This document shows positions 37,541-46,403 of a stretch of 64,000 bases of DNA, in pieces. A program made the position numbers and the translations under genes. Numbering within the stretch: the stretch's first letter is position 1; each line of letters opens with the position of its first letter. Source of the stretch: CALKZN01 sp964633815 (GTDB lineage: Bacteria; Pseudomonadota; Gammaproteobacteria; Arenicellales; Arenicellaceae); NCBI GenBank assembly GCA_964633815.1, contig CAZWHW010000008.1:10143-74142 (forward strand). The letters run 5' to 3'. Under the pieces are notes generated by a model. That model searched no databases, was not told where the DNA came from, and was given only the letters and a program-made list of their open reading frames with translations.

Positions 37541-39127
37541 ATGAAGAAAAAAAATTCACTAATTCGTAAAGGGCATTTTATTGGCAGTAAAATTCGCAAC
37601 ATTCGCAAACGCAATAATTTGACGATGGAAGATTTATCTATGCGTTGCATTCAGATTAATGCGGAACATGCACCGTCAATTTCCTATTTGTCTATGATTG
37701 AGAATGGTAAACGCGTACCTAGCGAACAAATGCTCAAAGTAATTGCTGATGTATTCCAAAAAGACATACGTTGGTTTTTGGATGAATCTCCAGAAAAAGA
37801 GTCAATCATCGATATCGATAACAATCAAAAAGGTGGAATCGCGGGTGTTGCGTTAGAACCTGGCTTTCTATTTTCTAAGGACCATCTACAAAGTGTCCTG
37901 CCAGAAATGTTGTCGCAAACTGGCACATCAGGGCAACAGTTTGGTCACTTATTAATTCGTGCTCACCAAGAACATCATCGTAATAAGTTTCCTGATTTAG
38001 AGAAAGCCGCAGAAGAAATTGGCAAAAAAGTCATGCCATTATCGGTAGATAGCATTTTAAGTTTGGTTAAACATATGGGCATGACCGTCAAATGGTTTTC
38101 ACGCCAACCTGATGAGATTGTTGATGAAGCCAATATCTCCAGTAAAACTATGGTGCGTTCTTTCTTTGAAAAACCAAATACAATTTACGTTAACGATCGT
38201 CTAAAACAATTTCCATTTAGTTTGCGTTACGATCTAGCTACACATATTGGCCATCAAGCGTTGTATGGCAGCGAAGGTCTTTCTAGCACGAATATGACTG
38301 GACATGGGCTGATCGGAAAAACTTACAAAGAAGTCAATGAACTTAGCCAATCAATGACAATTGATTCTGCAGAAATTTTACAAGCTTGGCGGGATTTCGA
38401 ATGTAGTTTTTTTGCTGGTGCTTTGCTTTGTCCAAAGGTTGCATTCAAACAACATCTCAATCGCACTGCCTACGCTATTGATCATAATAAAATTTTAAAA
38501 GTGTCTCCATCAACATATATGCGCCGTATGACTGCTGTGTCACCTTACCCTCATTGGCATTATTTTGATACTTACCAGCCTGCGCGTTTAAAAGCAGTCT
38601 ACCGAGGAAACGGTATTCCCTTGCCAATTGGTAACATGCGCCCTATTCAAGATCCGTGTCCAAATTGGTCTTTATTTAGAGCATTTGATGAAAATACTAG
38701 CAAGCTACGAGCACAAATTTCTATTTTACGAAAAGGAGATCAAGAGATAATATATTCTTGTGATTCTATTAGAACCACGGACCTAGCAGGGAATCCTCAT
38801 GTGCTTTGCGTTGGGATTGACCTCAATCCGGCATTAGAATCTCAAGGCGTTGATTCACAAGAAATAGCAAAAGAAATTAAATCATACTGCGTTACTAATG
38901 GTGGACAAGCTCCGATTCCAAATTCAATAAAAAAAGAACTTAAGCGCGTCGCCAAAGTTTTAAACATATCCTGGATTGAACGTGGCTTTAAAGACGATGC
39001 AATTGTAATTTGCTCACGCGGAGGACTCTGCCCGCGCAAAGAAAAATGCAATAAAACGCCTGAATCATTACAACCATCAAACACCTTACGTGATATACGA
39101 CAACAAATTATTCAACAAGCCAAATAG
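37541..39127 (+). CDS. XRE-family regulator with degenerate IrrE-like/ScfR-type C-terminus
   Basis: A 528-residue cytoplasmic regulator. An N-terminal XRE helix-turn-helix occupies about residues 10-78 (IGSKIRNIRKRNNLTMEDL, then ISYLSMIENGKRVPS). The large C-terminal part recalls the short-chain-acyl-CoA regulators (ScfR/RamB type, with DUF955/DUF2083) and the DUF3612 family found next to glyoxylate genes in Vibrio-like bacteria. The segment LATHIGHQALYG would be a degenerate zinc-peptidase HExxH. A conserved cysteine cluster, CSRGGLCPRKEKC, is near the C-terminus. It is divergent from glcB-aceA and so is their likely regulator, perhaps sensing an acyl-CoA (inference). Confidence 0.75.
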   Translation: MKKKNSLIRKGHFIGSKIRNIRKRNNLTMEDLSMRCIQINAEHAPSISYLSMIENGKRVPSEQMLKVIADVFQKDIRWFLDESPEKESIIDIDNNQKGGIAGVALEPGFLFSKDHLQSVLPEMLSQTGTSGQQFGHLLIRAHQEHHRNKFPDLEKAAEEIGKKVMPLSVDSILSLVKHMGMTVKWFSRQPDEIVDEANISSKTMVRSFFEKPNTIYVNDRLKQFPFSLRYDLATHIGHQALYGSEGLSSTNMTGHGLIGKTYKEVNELSQSMTIDSAEILQAWRDFECSFFAGALLCPKVAFKQHLNRTAYAIDHNKILKVSPSTYMRRMTAVSPYPHWHYFDTYQPARLKAVYRGNGIPLPIGNMRPIQDPCPNWSLFRAFDENTSKLRAQISILRKGDQEIIYSCDSIRTTDLAGNPHVLCVGIDLNPALESQGVDSQEIAKEIKSYCVTNGGQAPIPNSIKKELKRVAKVLNISWIERGFKDDAIVICSRGGLCPRKEKCNKTPESLQPSNTLRDIRQQIIQQAK

Positions 39128-39157
39128 GATTATAAAGGTCATATTTGGCTTGTTGAA
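39111..39157. terminator. Bidirectional hairpin between convergent genes
   Basis: TTCAACAAGCCAAAT (39111-39125) pairs perfectly with 39143-39157, a 15-bp stem with a 17-base loop. It includes the regulator's last codons and part of its stop. T-rich sequence follows on the plus strand. It can end both this gene and the convergent one. Confidence 0.7.
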
Positions 39158-39169
39158 ATTTGGTTTTAT

Positions 39170-39937
39170 TTAATTTTTTGGCTTCAAATCAACGGAGAAA
39201 AACTTTTTTTGCCAACCATCTTGTTGAACTGCATCTGCATTAACAGGGAATTCAAAGGTATTTCCAGCAAATTCAAAGTCTATTGCAACATTGTCACCAA
39301 CCTTAGCAAGCTCAAATTCAACAAATTGACTGCCACAAAATTCTCCAGAAATGGTGTTATTATTTGCCACCTTAATAGCATTTTTACTTCCATCAAACTT
39401 AAAGCCTCCAACTCCTCCAACAGACGTTAGGCGATAGTTATAGCAAGACATCTTATCCTGTACTTGTACCTGAGCTTGATCTTGTACCTGAGCTTGATCT
39501 TGCTTAGAATCATTAACGTGATTAGCTACAGCAGCTCCTGCAATTATCACAGTGGTTGCATTCTTCTTATAGCTAGGAACAATAACACGTTTTGAGCCAA
39601 AGCCCTTACTGCGAAAACCATTACTGTGAAAGCCATTGCTACGAAAACCTTTATTGCGAAAAGCATAATTTCTGTATGGGAAATGATTATTACGAAAAGA
39701 GCTTTTACCTGAAAAACTAGAACGACTACTAAATTTATTACCGTAAGAATAGCTATTCCGATAGGATTTGAAATTTGATGACTTGAACTTAAAACCGTGT
39801 CCATGACCGCCTTTAAAACCAAAACCACCACGGTAAGATTTAAAGCCTGCATGTGCTAAGCTTGCGACAGCCAGCATTGAAATTATTACAAAAACAACGC
39901 TGAAACATTTGAATATTTTTAAAGTTTTTTGCTGCAT
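39170..39937 (-). CDS. Secreted low-complexity protein rich in Gly, Ser, Phe, Lys and Arg
   Basis: A 255-residue protein of unknown function. The N-terminal 30 residues form a signal peptide (hydrophobic CFSVVFVIISMLAVASLAHA). Residues of about 31-120 are a strongly basic, aromatic repeat region with degenerate units such as GFRSNGF, GFHSNGF and GFRSKGF. A short hydrophobic stretch (TTVIIAGAAVA) and a QAQVQDQ repeat follow. The last third is an ordinary folded-looking domain with two cysteines. A cell-surface or matrix role is possible but unproven. Confidence 0.6.
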   Translation of the reverse strand: MQQKTLKIFKCFSVVFVIISMLAVASLAHAGFKSYRGGFGFKGGHGHGFKFKSSNFKSYRNSYSYGNKFSSRSSFSGKSSFRNNHFPYRNYAFRNKGFRSNGFHSNGFRSKGFGSKRVIVPSYKKNATTVIIAGAAVANHVNDSKQDQAQVQDQAQVQVQDKMSCYNYRLTSVGGVGGFKFDGSKNAIKVANNNTISGEFCGSQFVEFELAKVGDNVAIDFEFAGNTFEFPVNADAVQQDGWQKKFFSVDLKPKN

Positions 39938-40040
39938 AATACGACTCCTGTAACTAACTTACTGAGTTATGTTATTTAATTAGACCTTAAAAAAACCAAA
40001 TTTCAGACAAAATTATTTTAAATTTAACAATGTGTAGCAA

Positions 40041-40265
40041 ATGAAAATTGTTTATAACGCCACTGATGCTATCGAAGCACAACTAATGAAGAATATGTTA
40101 CAGCAGGTTGATATCGACGCATTCATCCATGGTGACATACTGCAAGGCGGTATTGGAGAGTTACAAGTTTTTGGCTTGGTTCAGGTATTAGTCCATGATG
40201 ATAACTATTATCAAGCTAAACAAGTTATCGATGACTGGAATAATGCCAACATATTAGAACCTTAA
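40041..40265 (+). CDS. DUF2007 family protein
   Basis: A 74-residue protein. The pattern MKIVYNATDAIEAQLMKNML followed by INAFIHG-like residues (DIDAFIHGD), G-G-IGELQVFG and a C-terminal helix matches DUF2007, a putative signal-transducing family. It is convergent with the VKOR gene. Confidence 0.75.
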   Translation: MKIVYNATDAIEAQLMKNMLQQVDIDAFIHGDILQGGIGELQVFGLVQVLVHDDNYYQAKQVIDDWNNANILEP

Positions 40266-40283
40266 ATTCAAAACTAAAGATAC

Positions 40284-41417
40284 TTACTCAGATAAATTTT
40301 TTAATAATTCTGGCACACAAATCACATTTTTTACTTCAATGGGTATTTGCTCAAGCAAAACCACGGGAGTGTGTTCTGCTTCAAGGCTGTCAAACCAAAT
40401 GGTTGCGTCTGCCATAAAAATACCAGCGAGGTTTCGTTCTTGATCTTCAATTTTCGGCACAGAAGCTAACCATGCTTTAAGATTGTTAGGGCTATATTCA
40501 CTGTACCAGCGCTGTAAATGCGCAATCACATTTTGATGATTCTCTATTTGACTCAAGGCGATAAGAGTTTCAGTGACTATTTGATCATTGATAGCGTCTT
40601 GCTCTTCATCAAAACTCAAAACTACAAAACGAACAGTGAGTTCGACAGGTAATGGATTTTCTTTAAGCAGCTTCAAAAACTCATCAAGAAATTCTCCACA
40701 ATGATGGCAACTTGGAGCAATACCTACAACAACTTGCCATGGATCATTTTTTTTAACTTCGTTTACATGTGAGCTGCCTACATCAAGCACAATATCTCCT
40801 TCTAATTTTTCGAAGCTTAATTTGCCTTTTTGCTTTCGAAAATACGCAATATTGGCATTAGATAAAAACGAATGATCTTGAATTTTGTCTTGAGTATATT
40901 TACGCCACATAAATCTCAAAAATAACCATAACATTGAGATCAATAGAAAAATTAAGATAAGATTAATCGCATTTTTGCTCGTCAATGGCAGAAAAACATC
41001 ATCACCAAAAAATATAATCGATATACAGGCTTGGACGATGATGACCAGTTGAACTAAACAGCAAGCGATACAGATCATTTGCAAGATGTATTTCTGTACA
41101 TACAAGGAAAATCCAGTATAGAGAATAGTCAATATACTGAGCCAAAATATAATGATACTGACTTCTTGCAGAATCAAAATCGAGGAAAATAAGCCGCCGA
41201 AATAGACAACCCCAATATCGGCATGAGATATGCCGAATGTTTTAGCAAATCGACTGTCTAAAACAGAAGAACAGCTGTCTTGACTATCAGTTTTTGTCGA
41301 ACACCATTTGCTGATGAGGCCTGTGGATTTTTGGATGTAGTATTGAACAATAATCAGTGACAACACTAATCCAGCAAAAAAACAAACACCAATAAAATAA
41401 CTAAATAAACCTGACAA
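40284..41417 (-). CDS. VKOR-thioredoxin fusion protein
   Basis: A 377-residue membrane protein. The N-terminal half is a vitamin K epoxide reductase-like domain with four to five transmembrane helices, loop cysteines Cys39 and Cys49, and the active-site CIAC (Cys116, Cys119). The C-terminal half is a thioredoxin-like domain with SCHHC (Cys237, Cys240). Such fusions oxidise thiols to disulfides and pass electrons to quinone, replacing DsbB/DsbA (known). It starts 1 base after the pta stop, so it is in the xsc-pta transcript. A role in keeping disulfides intact while sulfite is produced is my inference. Confidence 0.8.
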   Translation of the reverse strand: MSGLFSYFIGVCFFAGLVLSLIIVQYYIQKSTGLISKWCSTKTDSQDSCSSVLDSRFAKTFGISHADIGVVYFGGLFSSILILQEVSIIIFWLSILTILYTGFSLYVQKYILQMICIACCLVQLVIIVQACISIIFFGDDVFLPLTSKNAINLILIFLLISMLWLFLRFMWRKYTQDKIQDHSFLSNANIAYFRKQKGKLSFEKLEGDIVLDVGSSHVNEVKKNDPWQVVVGIAPSCHHCGEFLDEFLKLLKENPLPVELTVRFVVLSFDEEQDAINDQIVTETLIALSQIENHQNVIAHLQRWYSEYSPNNLKAWLASVPKIEDQERNLAGIFMADATIWFDSLEAEHTPVVLLEQIPIEVKNVICVPELLKNLSE

Positions 41418-41418
41418 T

Positions 41419-42411
41419 TTAAAATTGAGTTTGAACGGCGGTGACAGCGATTACATTATAAACATCCTGTTCGCTACAGCCTCTGGATAAATCATTTACT
41501 GGATGTTTTAAACCTTGGAGAATAGGCCCAATTGCCTTAGCCTGACCAACTCGCTCAGCAATTTTATAGCCAATATTACCTGCTTCAAGATTTGGGAAAA
41601 TCAACACATTTGCATTGCCTTCCGTTTGAGAATTAGGCACTTTTTTAGCCGTAATTTCTGGGACAATCGCAGCATCAAACTGAATTTCGCCATCGACTTT
41701 GAGCGAAGGTGACATTTTTTGCAAATGCGTCTTTGCCTCAACAAGCTTTTCAATGGATTCATGCTTGGCGCTGCCATTGCTTGAAAATGACAACAAAGCT
41801 ACTTTTGGCTCTTCTCCTAAAAACTGCTCTGCATTTTGAGCCGCCGCAAATGCAATATTTGCCAACTCTTCGGAGCTAGGATCAATAACCAAACCACAAT
41901 CGGCAAAAATTTTAGCGCCATTAAATGGATGAAAATGTTCATCGAAAACCATTAAGAAGAAACTTGAAACCAGTGCAGAACCTTGTTTGACACCGACAAT
42001 ATCAATCGCAGATCTGACCACATCGGCAGTGATATTGACTGCACCAGCAACCATGCCATCCGCTTCATCCATTGAGACCATTAATGCACCCAGTATCAGA
42101 GGCCGCAGACATAGTTCATTTGCCTCATCAAACGTCATCCCTTTGGCTCGGCGCTTGTCATATAATACTTGAGCATATTTGTCCAAGTTCTCATTGTGGA
42201 TGTCTTTGATAACAATGCCTTGCAAATCAAGTCCATTTTGCTCAGCAAGTTTTACAATATTATTCTTATCATCAACAAATATGACTTCTGCGAGCCCATC
42301 AAGTTGTGCACTGACCCCAGCCTGCATCACTCTGAGGTCAGTTGCTTCAGGCAAAACAATACGTGGTTTTGCCTGTTTTGCGCGCTTAACTATGTGTTCT
42401 ATTACTTTCAA
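41419..42411 (-). CDS. pta: Phosphate acetyltransferase
   Basis: Converts acetyl phosphate to acetyl-CoA. It is a 330-residue short Pta made only of the PTA_PTB domain, without the N-terminal DRTGG/AAA part of E. coli Pta. Family segments are RIVLPEATDLRV, DGMVAGAVNITADVVRSAI and LIFPNLEAGNIGYK. It lies 72 bases after xsc; the xsc-pta pairing is the classic sign of sulfoacetaldehyde catabolism, in which Xsc yields acetyl phosphate. Confidence 0.94.
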   Translation of the reverse strand: MKVIEHIVKRAKQAKPRIVLPEATDLRVMQAGVSAQLDGLAEVIFVDDKNNIVKLAEQNGLDLQGIVIKDIHNENLDKYAQVLYDKRRAKGMTFDEANELCLRPLILGALMVSMDEADGMVAGAVNITADVVRSAIDIVGVKQGSALVSSFFLMVFDEHFHPFNGAKIFADCGLVIDPSSEELANIAFAAAQNAEQFLGEEPKVALLSFSSNGSAKHESIEKLVEAKTHLQKMSPSLKVDGEIQFDAAIVPEITAKKVPNSQTEGNANVLIFPNLEAGNIGYKIAERVGQAKAIGPILQGLKHPVNDLSRGCSEQDVYNVIAVTAVQTQF

Positions 42412-42483
42412 AACATGCTAAATACAAACTATGCATTAAGTGTTTAAGACTAAATCATTAAAGATTTAATTTTGAATGCATTA

Positions 42484-44247
42484 CTAAGTGAAATCGCGAT
42501 ATTTTTCCAAATAACGCACAGGCTTACTTAAGGCATCGCGTCTGAATGGGTCACCCAATTCACGTGTACACATAATCTCAATCACACAAGTTTTGCCTTC
42601 ATTCATTTGCATATCAATGGCTTTCTTCAATGCTGGGCCAACCTCTTCTAATTTATCAATGCGCATGCCCTCAGCGCCCATAGACTTAGCAATCTCAGCC
42701 CAGTTACCACTTTCAATTTCACCTGCAACAAAGCGTCTGCCATAAAAATCAACCTGATTCTTTTTCTCAGCGCCCCATTGGCGATTATGAAAAACCACCG
42801 CAGTTACTGGAATGTTATGGCGCACACACGTCAATGTCTCTTGCATACTCATCCCCCAAGCACCGTCACCTGCATAGGAGACAGCAGGTCGCTCTGGAGC
42901 GGCAACTTTAGCGCCTATAATGGTTGGAAATGCATAGCCACAGTTCCCCCAGCTCATGGCTGCAAAGAAGGAGCGTGGTTTTTCAAAACGTAGATATGAA
43001 TTTGCGACGGAATTAATATTGCCTATATCAGTAGAGACCATAATATCTTCTGGCATGGCTTTTTCCAATTCACGAAGAACTTGGCGTGGATGTAAATAGT
43101 TGCCTTCTTCACCTTCTTGTTCCGCAATCATATCCATGCTGAAGTCGTCTTTTTCATGCGTCCAGCCATCCAGTTCTTTTTCCCAGTCTTCTTTCTCTTT
43201 TTTGACTTCCTCAGCACGCTCAACTTTGGTCGCATCACATTTAAGGGTTTCATCAGCAATGCGCTTAGTGAGTTCGATCGCGGTTGCTTTCGCGTCCCCA
43301 CAAATGCCTAAAGAGATTTTCTTCACTAAGCCCAACATTTTATTGTCAGCATCAATCTGAATAATTTTGGCATCTTTCGGCCAGTAGTCCATACCATGCT
43401 GTGGCAATGTACCAAACGGTCCGAGTCTTGTACCTAATGCGATAACCACATCTGCTTTTGAAATTAAGCGCATTCCCGCTTTAGAACCCTGATAACCAAG
43501 AGGACCAGACCATAGTGTATGACTGGCAGGGAATGAATCGTTATGTAGATAACTGTTCACCACTGGCGCGCCGAGCCTTTCGGCAAATTCAATACATTCT
43601 TGAACCGCGTCAGCCATCACAACACCGCCGCCTGACACAATGACTGGAAACTCAGCTTCTTTGATTATTTCAACTGCAGCTTTTAATGAATCCTCACCAC
43701 CAGCACCTCGGTCCAAACGGCTAGGCTTCGGAATTTCGACATCAATATCGCCATAAAAATAATCTCTTGGAATGTTCAGCTGAGTTGGCCCCATTTCAGA
43801 CATTGCACGATCAAAGCATCGTGCCGTGAATTCTGCCATTCTAGCTGGATGGGTGACATGACCTTGATATTTGGTGAACTCTTGAAACATTGGTAATTGA
43901 TTGGCTTCCTGAAAACCACCAAGTCCAATACCCATTGTCCCCGCTTCAGGAGTGACAATCACAACCGGAGAATGTGCCCAGTATGCCGCGGCAATAGCCG
44001 TCACACAGTTGCTGATTCCTGGCCCATTTTGGCCAATGACCATACCATGACGCCCACTCACACGGGCAAAACCATCCGCCATATGCGCCGCCCCTTGCTC
44101 ATGTACTACAGAAATTAATCGGATACCCGCTGGTGCAAAAATATCCATCGCATCCATAAAAGCCGAGCCCATAATGCCAAACATATCAGTGACTTTGTTG
44201 GCTACCATCGTTTCTACAAATGCTTCACTAGGGGTCATTCTAGCCAT
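42484..44247 (-). CDS. xsc: Sulfoacetaldehyde acetyltransferase
   Basis: A ThDP enzyme that cleaves sulfoacetaldehyde with phosphate to acetyl phosphate and sulfite. It has 587 residues from the ATG at 44247, which is preceded by GAGGAG; an upstream ATG at 44262 overlaps that site and is rejected. The N-terminal Pyr domain carries the catalytic Glu region (SVVHEQGAAHMADGFAR). The C-terminal ThDP motif is GDGAWGMSMQETLTC to HNRQWGAEK. The overall sequence is of the Xsc type rather than acetolactate synthase. It is divergent from the IclR gene at 44462. Confidence 0.94.
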   Translation of the reverse strand: MARMTPSEAFVETMVANKVTDMFGIMGSAFMDAMDIFAPAGIRLISVVHEQGAAHMADGFARVSGRHGMVIGQNGPGISNCVTAIAAAYWAHSPVVIVTPEAGTMGIGLGGFQEANQLPMFQEFTKYQGHVTHPARMAEFTARCFDRAMSEMGPTQLNIPRDYFYGDIDVEIPKPSRLDRGAGGEDSLKAAVEIIKEAEFPVIVSGGGVVMADAVQECIEFAERLGAPVVNSYLHNDSFPASHTLWSGPLGYQGSKAGMRLISKADVVIALGTRLGPFGTLPQHGMDYWPKDAKIIQIDADNKMLGLVKKISLGICGDAKATAIELTKRIADETLKCDATKVERAEEVKKEKEDWEKELDGWTHEKDDFSMDMIAEQEGEEGNYLHPRQVLRELEKAMPEDIMVSTDIGNINSVANSYLRFEKPRSFFAAMSWGNCGYAFPTIIGAKVAAPERPAVSYAGDGAWGMSMQETLTCVRHNIPVTAVVFHNRQWGAEKKNQVDFYGRRFVAGEIESGNWAEIAKSMGAEGMRIDKLEEVGPALKKAIDMQMNEGKTCVIEIMCTRELGDPFRRDALSKPVRYLEKYRDFT

Positions 44248-44335
44248 AATGTATCTCCTCAATTAAGATCTTTTTGTTCAGTTTTTTTACAGAATAATCC
44301 TAATCAAAACAGTGTCAAGACCAAGCTTAAATAAA

Positions 44336-44348
44336 TATCACTAAATGA
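44336..44348. promoter_or_regulatory. Shared 13-bp box TATCACTAAATGA, copy 1
   Basis: It lies in the xsc/iclR intergenic region. AAATGA (44343-44348) is followed by the inverted TCATTT (44360-44365) and another AAATGA (44404-44409). The identical 13-mer occurs at 46204-46216. It is a candidate IclR-type operator. Confidence 0.55.
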
Positions 44349-44461
44349 TTTTAAAAATCTCATTTTTGCTATTTAAAATTTTTTATTTTTATTTTTTACC
44401 TAAAAATGAGATATTTAATATCGAATTACGATACTATTTTGTTTTTGATCACAAAGATAAA

Positions 44462-45229
44462 ATGACCATGCCAGAGAAAAATAAACGATCTATATTACTT
44501 CGCAGCATCGAGATTCTTGAACTCATTGTTGCTAAAGATCAACCTGTGCAAAGTGCGCATCTGGCTGATGAACTAGGCTTACCCAAGCCCACCGTTCATA
44601 GGATTGCACAACAACTTGAAGAAGCTGGATTAATACGACGTGAGCTTGGCAAACGCTCATTCGTCGGAGGGCAGCGTCTGCAAAAATTAGCCACCTCAAC
44701 AATGCGCAATTCTGTCTATGGTTCACACCGAGAAAAAATCATGAATGAACTATCTGATCAAGTTGGTGAAACATGCAATTTAACGATGCTAGACGGCAAA
44801 GAAATAGTCTATTTACATCGCGTGGAGAGTAATTGGCCAATTCGTATTCATTTACCAATAGGTTCACATTTACCCTTGCATTGCACAGCAACAGGCAAAC
44901 TCTTTCTAGCAAATATGCCAAAAAAAAATCGTGACCGTATTATCGCCAGTGCACCTCTCACCCGACATACAGACTTAACAATCACTGACCCAGCTGAGCT
45001 CGAACAGCAATTAATCGAGATCTCGCAAAACGGAGTGGGCTTTGATACAGGTGAATACTTAGATGGAATGGTTGCAGTCGCTGTACCTGTGATTGATAAA
45101 CATTCTGAAATAAATCTAGCCTTGGCTATTCATTCTCCATCATCACGAAAATCGTTGGATGAGTTACGTCAATACCTTCCCTTATTGCGTTCCGCTGCAG
45201 GAAAACTAGCTTCAATGGAAATCAGCTGA
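44462..45229 (+). CDS. IclR-family transcriptional regulator (IseR candidate 1)
   Basis: A 255-residue regulator from the ATG at 44462; 44468 is an alternative start. An upstream in-frame ATG at 44345 would add 39 atypical, Phe-rich residues and overlaps the promoter region. The N-terminal winged helix (SILLRSIEILELIV, then LADELGLPKPTVHRIAQQLEEAGLI) is followed by the IclR effector domain (GETCNLTMLDGKEIVYLHRVES, then LPLHCTATGKLFLA). It is divergent from xsc and convergent with the second IclR gene. IclR-type IseR proteins control isethionate genes in other bacteria (known), so a sulfonate or acetyl-type effector is likely. Confidence 0.88.
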   Translation: MTMPEKNKRSILLRSIEILELIVAKDQPVQSAHLADELGLPKPTVHRIAQQLEEAGLIRRELGKRSFVGGQRLQKLATSTMRNSVYGSHREKIMNELSDQVGETCNLTMLDGKEIVYLHRVESNWPIRIHLPIGSHLPLHCTATGKLFLANMPKKNRDRIIASAPLTRHTDLTITDPAELEQQLIEISQNGVGFDTGEYLDGMVAVAVPVIDKHSEINLALAIHSPSSRKSLDELRQYLPLLRSAAGKLASMEIS

Positions 45230-45240
45230 AATCGACTGCT

Positions 45241-46020
45241 TTACAGCGATTCAATCAAGTCAACAATTTCTCTAGCCGCTGTTTTTAATTGCGGAACTTT
45301 GGAACGACAGGTATACAGTGACATTCTGACAATTGGTGCATGCATTGCGAGGGCGCCATAAAAATGTCCCTTGCTGCTAATCATCGGCACTGACACAGCC
45401 ACCATGCCTTGGACAAATTCTTCATTATCGATTCCAACACCTTCTTTCTTGATATTTTCAACCGCTTCAGCAAGCTGCTCTATATCCGTAATTGTATTTT
45501 CTGTGATTTTCTTAAGTTTTAACTTCTCAATCACACGTCGACGCCGAGATAATGGTAGATAACTAAGAAACAGTTTGCCGCTAGCAGTACAATGCATTGG
45601 GACACGATCATTGACTTGAAACTGCACCCGCAAAGGAAGATTCGTTTCCACCCGATCAAAATAAATGATTTCTGTACCATCGGGTATCGCAATATTACAG
45701 GTTTCACCTATTTCATCTGATAAACGCTTCAAAACCGCATGTTGCTCAATGCGCAACATGTAGTTGTTGTTTAATACCCCAAGTGCCATTTTAGATAATT
45801 TGCTGCCATGGACATATCCACGTCCATCAATATGTTGCTGTAAATAGCCGTTTTTCTCTAGCATTGAACACAAACGATGAATCGTTGGTTTTGGTAAATT
45901 CAATTCCGCATTAATCTCAGTTGCCGTTAAAGGCTTCTCTGATTGGGCAATCGCTTCAAGGATGCTTAAGGCTCTTAGCGTTGCTGATGATTTATTCTTT
46001 TCAAGTATATTTTCAACCAT
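45241..46020 (-). CDS. IclR-family transcriptional regulator (IseR candidate 2)
   Basis: A 259-residue paralogue of the preceding regulator with the same layout: winged helix (ATLRALSILEAIAQSEKPLTA to LPKPTIHRLCSMLEKNGYL; only the ends are given here) and effector domain (GETCNIAIPDGTEIIYFDRVET, MHCTASGKLFLSYLP). The shared blocks suggest an old local duplication. It is divergent from the TRAP binding-protein gene, so one regulator faces each operon of the island. Confidence 0.88.
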   Translation of the reverse strand: MVENILEKNKSSATLRALSILEAIAQSEKPLTATEINAELNLPKPTIHRLCSMLEKNGYLQQHIDGRGYVHGSKLSKMALGVLNNNYMLRIEQHAVLKRLSDEIGETCNIAIPDGTEIIYFDRVETNLPLRVQFQVNDRVPMHCTASGKLFLSYLPLSRRRRVIEKLKLKKITENTITDIEQLAEAVENIKKEGVGIDNEEFVQGMVAVSVPMISSKGHFYGALAMHAPIVRMSLYTCRSKVPQLKTAAREIVDLIESL

Positions 46021-46403
46021 GCCAACTTTTATTTAATTAATTTAAATTTTATTGCTGAATATCTAAATCTAAACATTTTGCGTTTCTCAAAATTCCATAT
46101 TTCTGGTTTACATATTAATGAACAAAATGTTGAATTCTTCAATCATCCAACATCACTTCAAATTAAGCATTTGGCTTTATAAAAAATTATTATTTCTTAA
46201 TATTATCACTAAATGAGACTAAAAGTATCAAAAAATGATTTTTTTATTGATAGCCAATCATGTCTATGCTAAAACTGATTCATTGTAAATTAAGAAAGTT
46301 CCTTGATTCATTAGTCACTAGTTCTTAATTGCAAGTTAGCTCAACAAAACTTCTTATCTTGTTTAGTGGCTAATGTCTATAAAAAACTGATCCGGAGGAA
46401 AAA
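46021..46403. promoter_or_regulatory. Divergent promoter region of iclR-2 and the TRAP operon
   Basis: There are 383 bases without a gene. It holds the shared 13-bp box (46204-46216), a second AAATGA (46233-46238), and a long-range inverted repeat ATTAGTCACTA/TAGTGGCTAAT (46310-46320 and 46364-46374) that could fold in the leader of the binding-protein mRNA. A strong ribosome binding site, GGAGG, lies 7 bases before the ATG at 46404. I see no clear -35/-10 pair. Confidence 0.5.
46204..46216. promoter_or_regulatory. Shared 13-bp box TATCACTAAATGA, copy 2
   Basis: Identical to 44336-44348. It lies between the second IclR gene and the TRAP binding-protein gene, about 190 bases before the latter. 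Confidence 0.55.

Noticed and set aside
46118..46216. A 32-codon ATG-started frame in the iclR-2/iseK intergenic region
   Set aside because: It has no ribosome binding site, overlaps the shared 13-bp box and has ordinary A/T-rich composition.
46310..46374. Long-range inverted repeat in the iseK leader as a riboswitch
   Set aside because: The 43-base loop shows no recognisable ligand-binding fold and there is no expression platform; kept only as a note in the promoter region.
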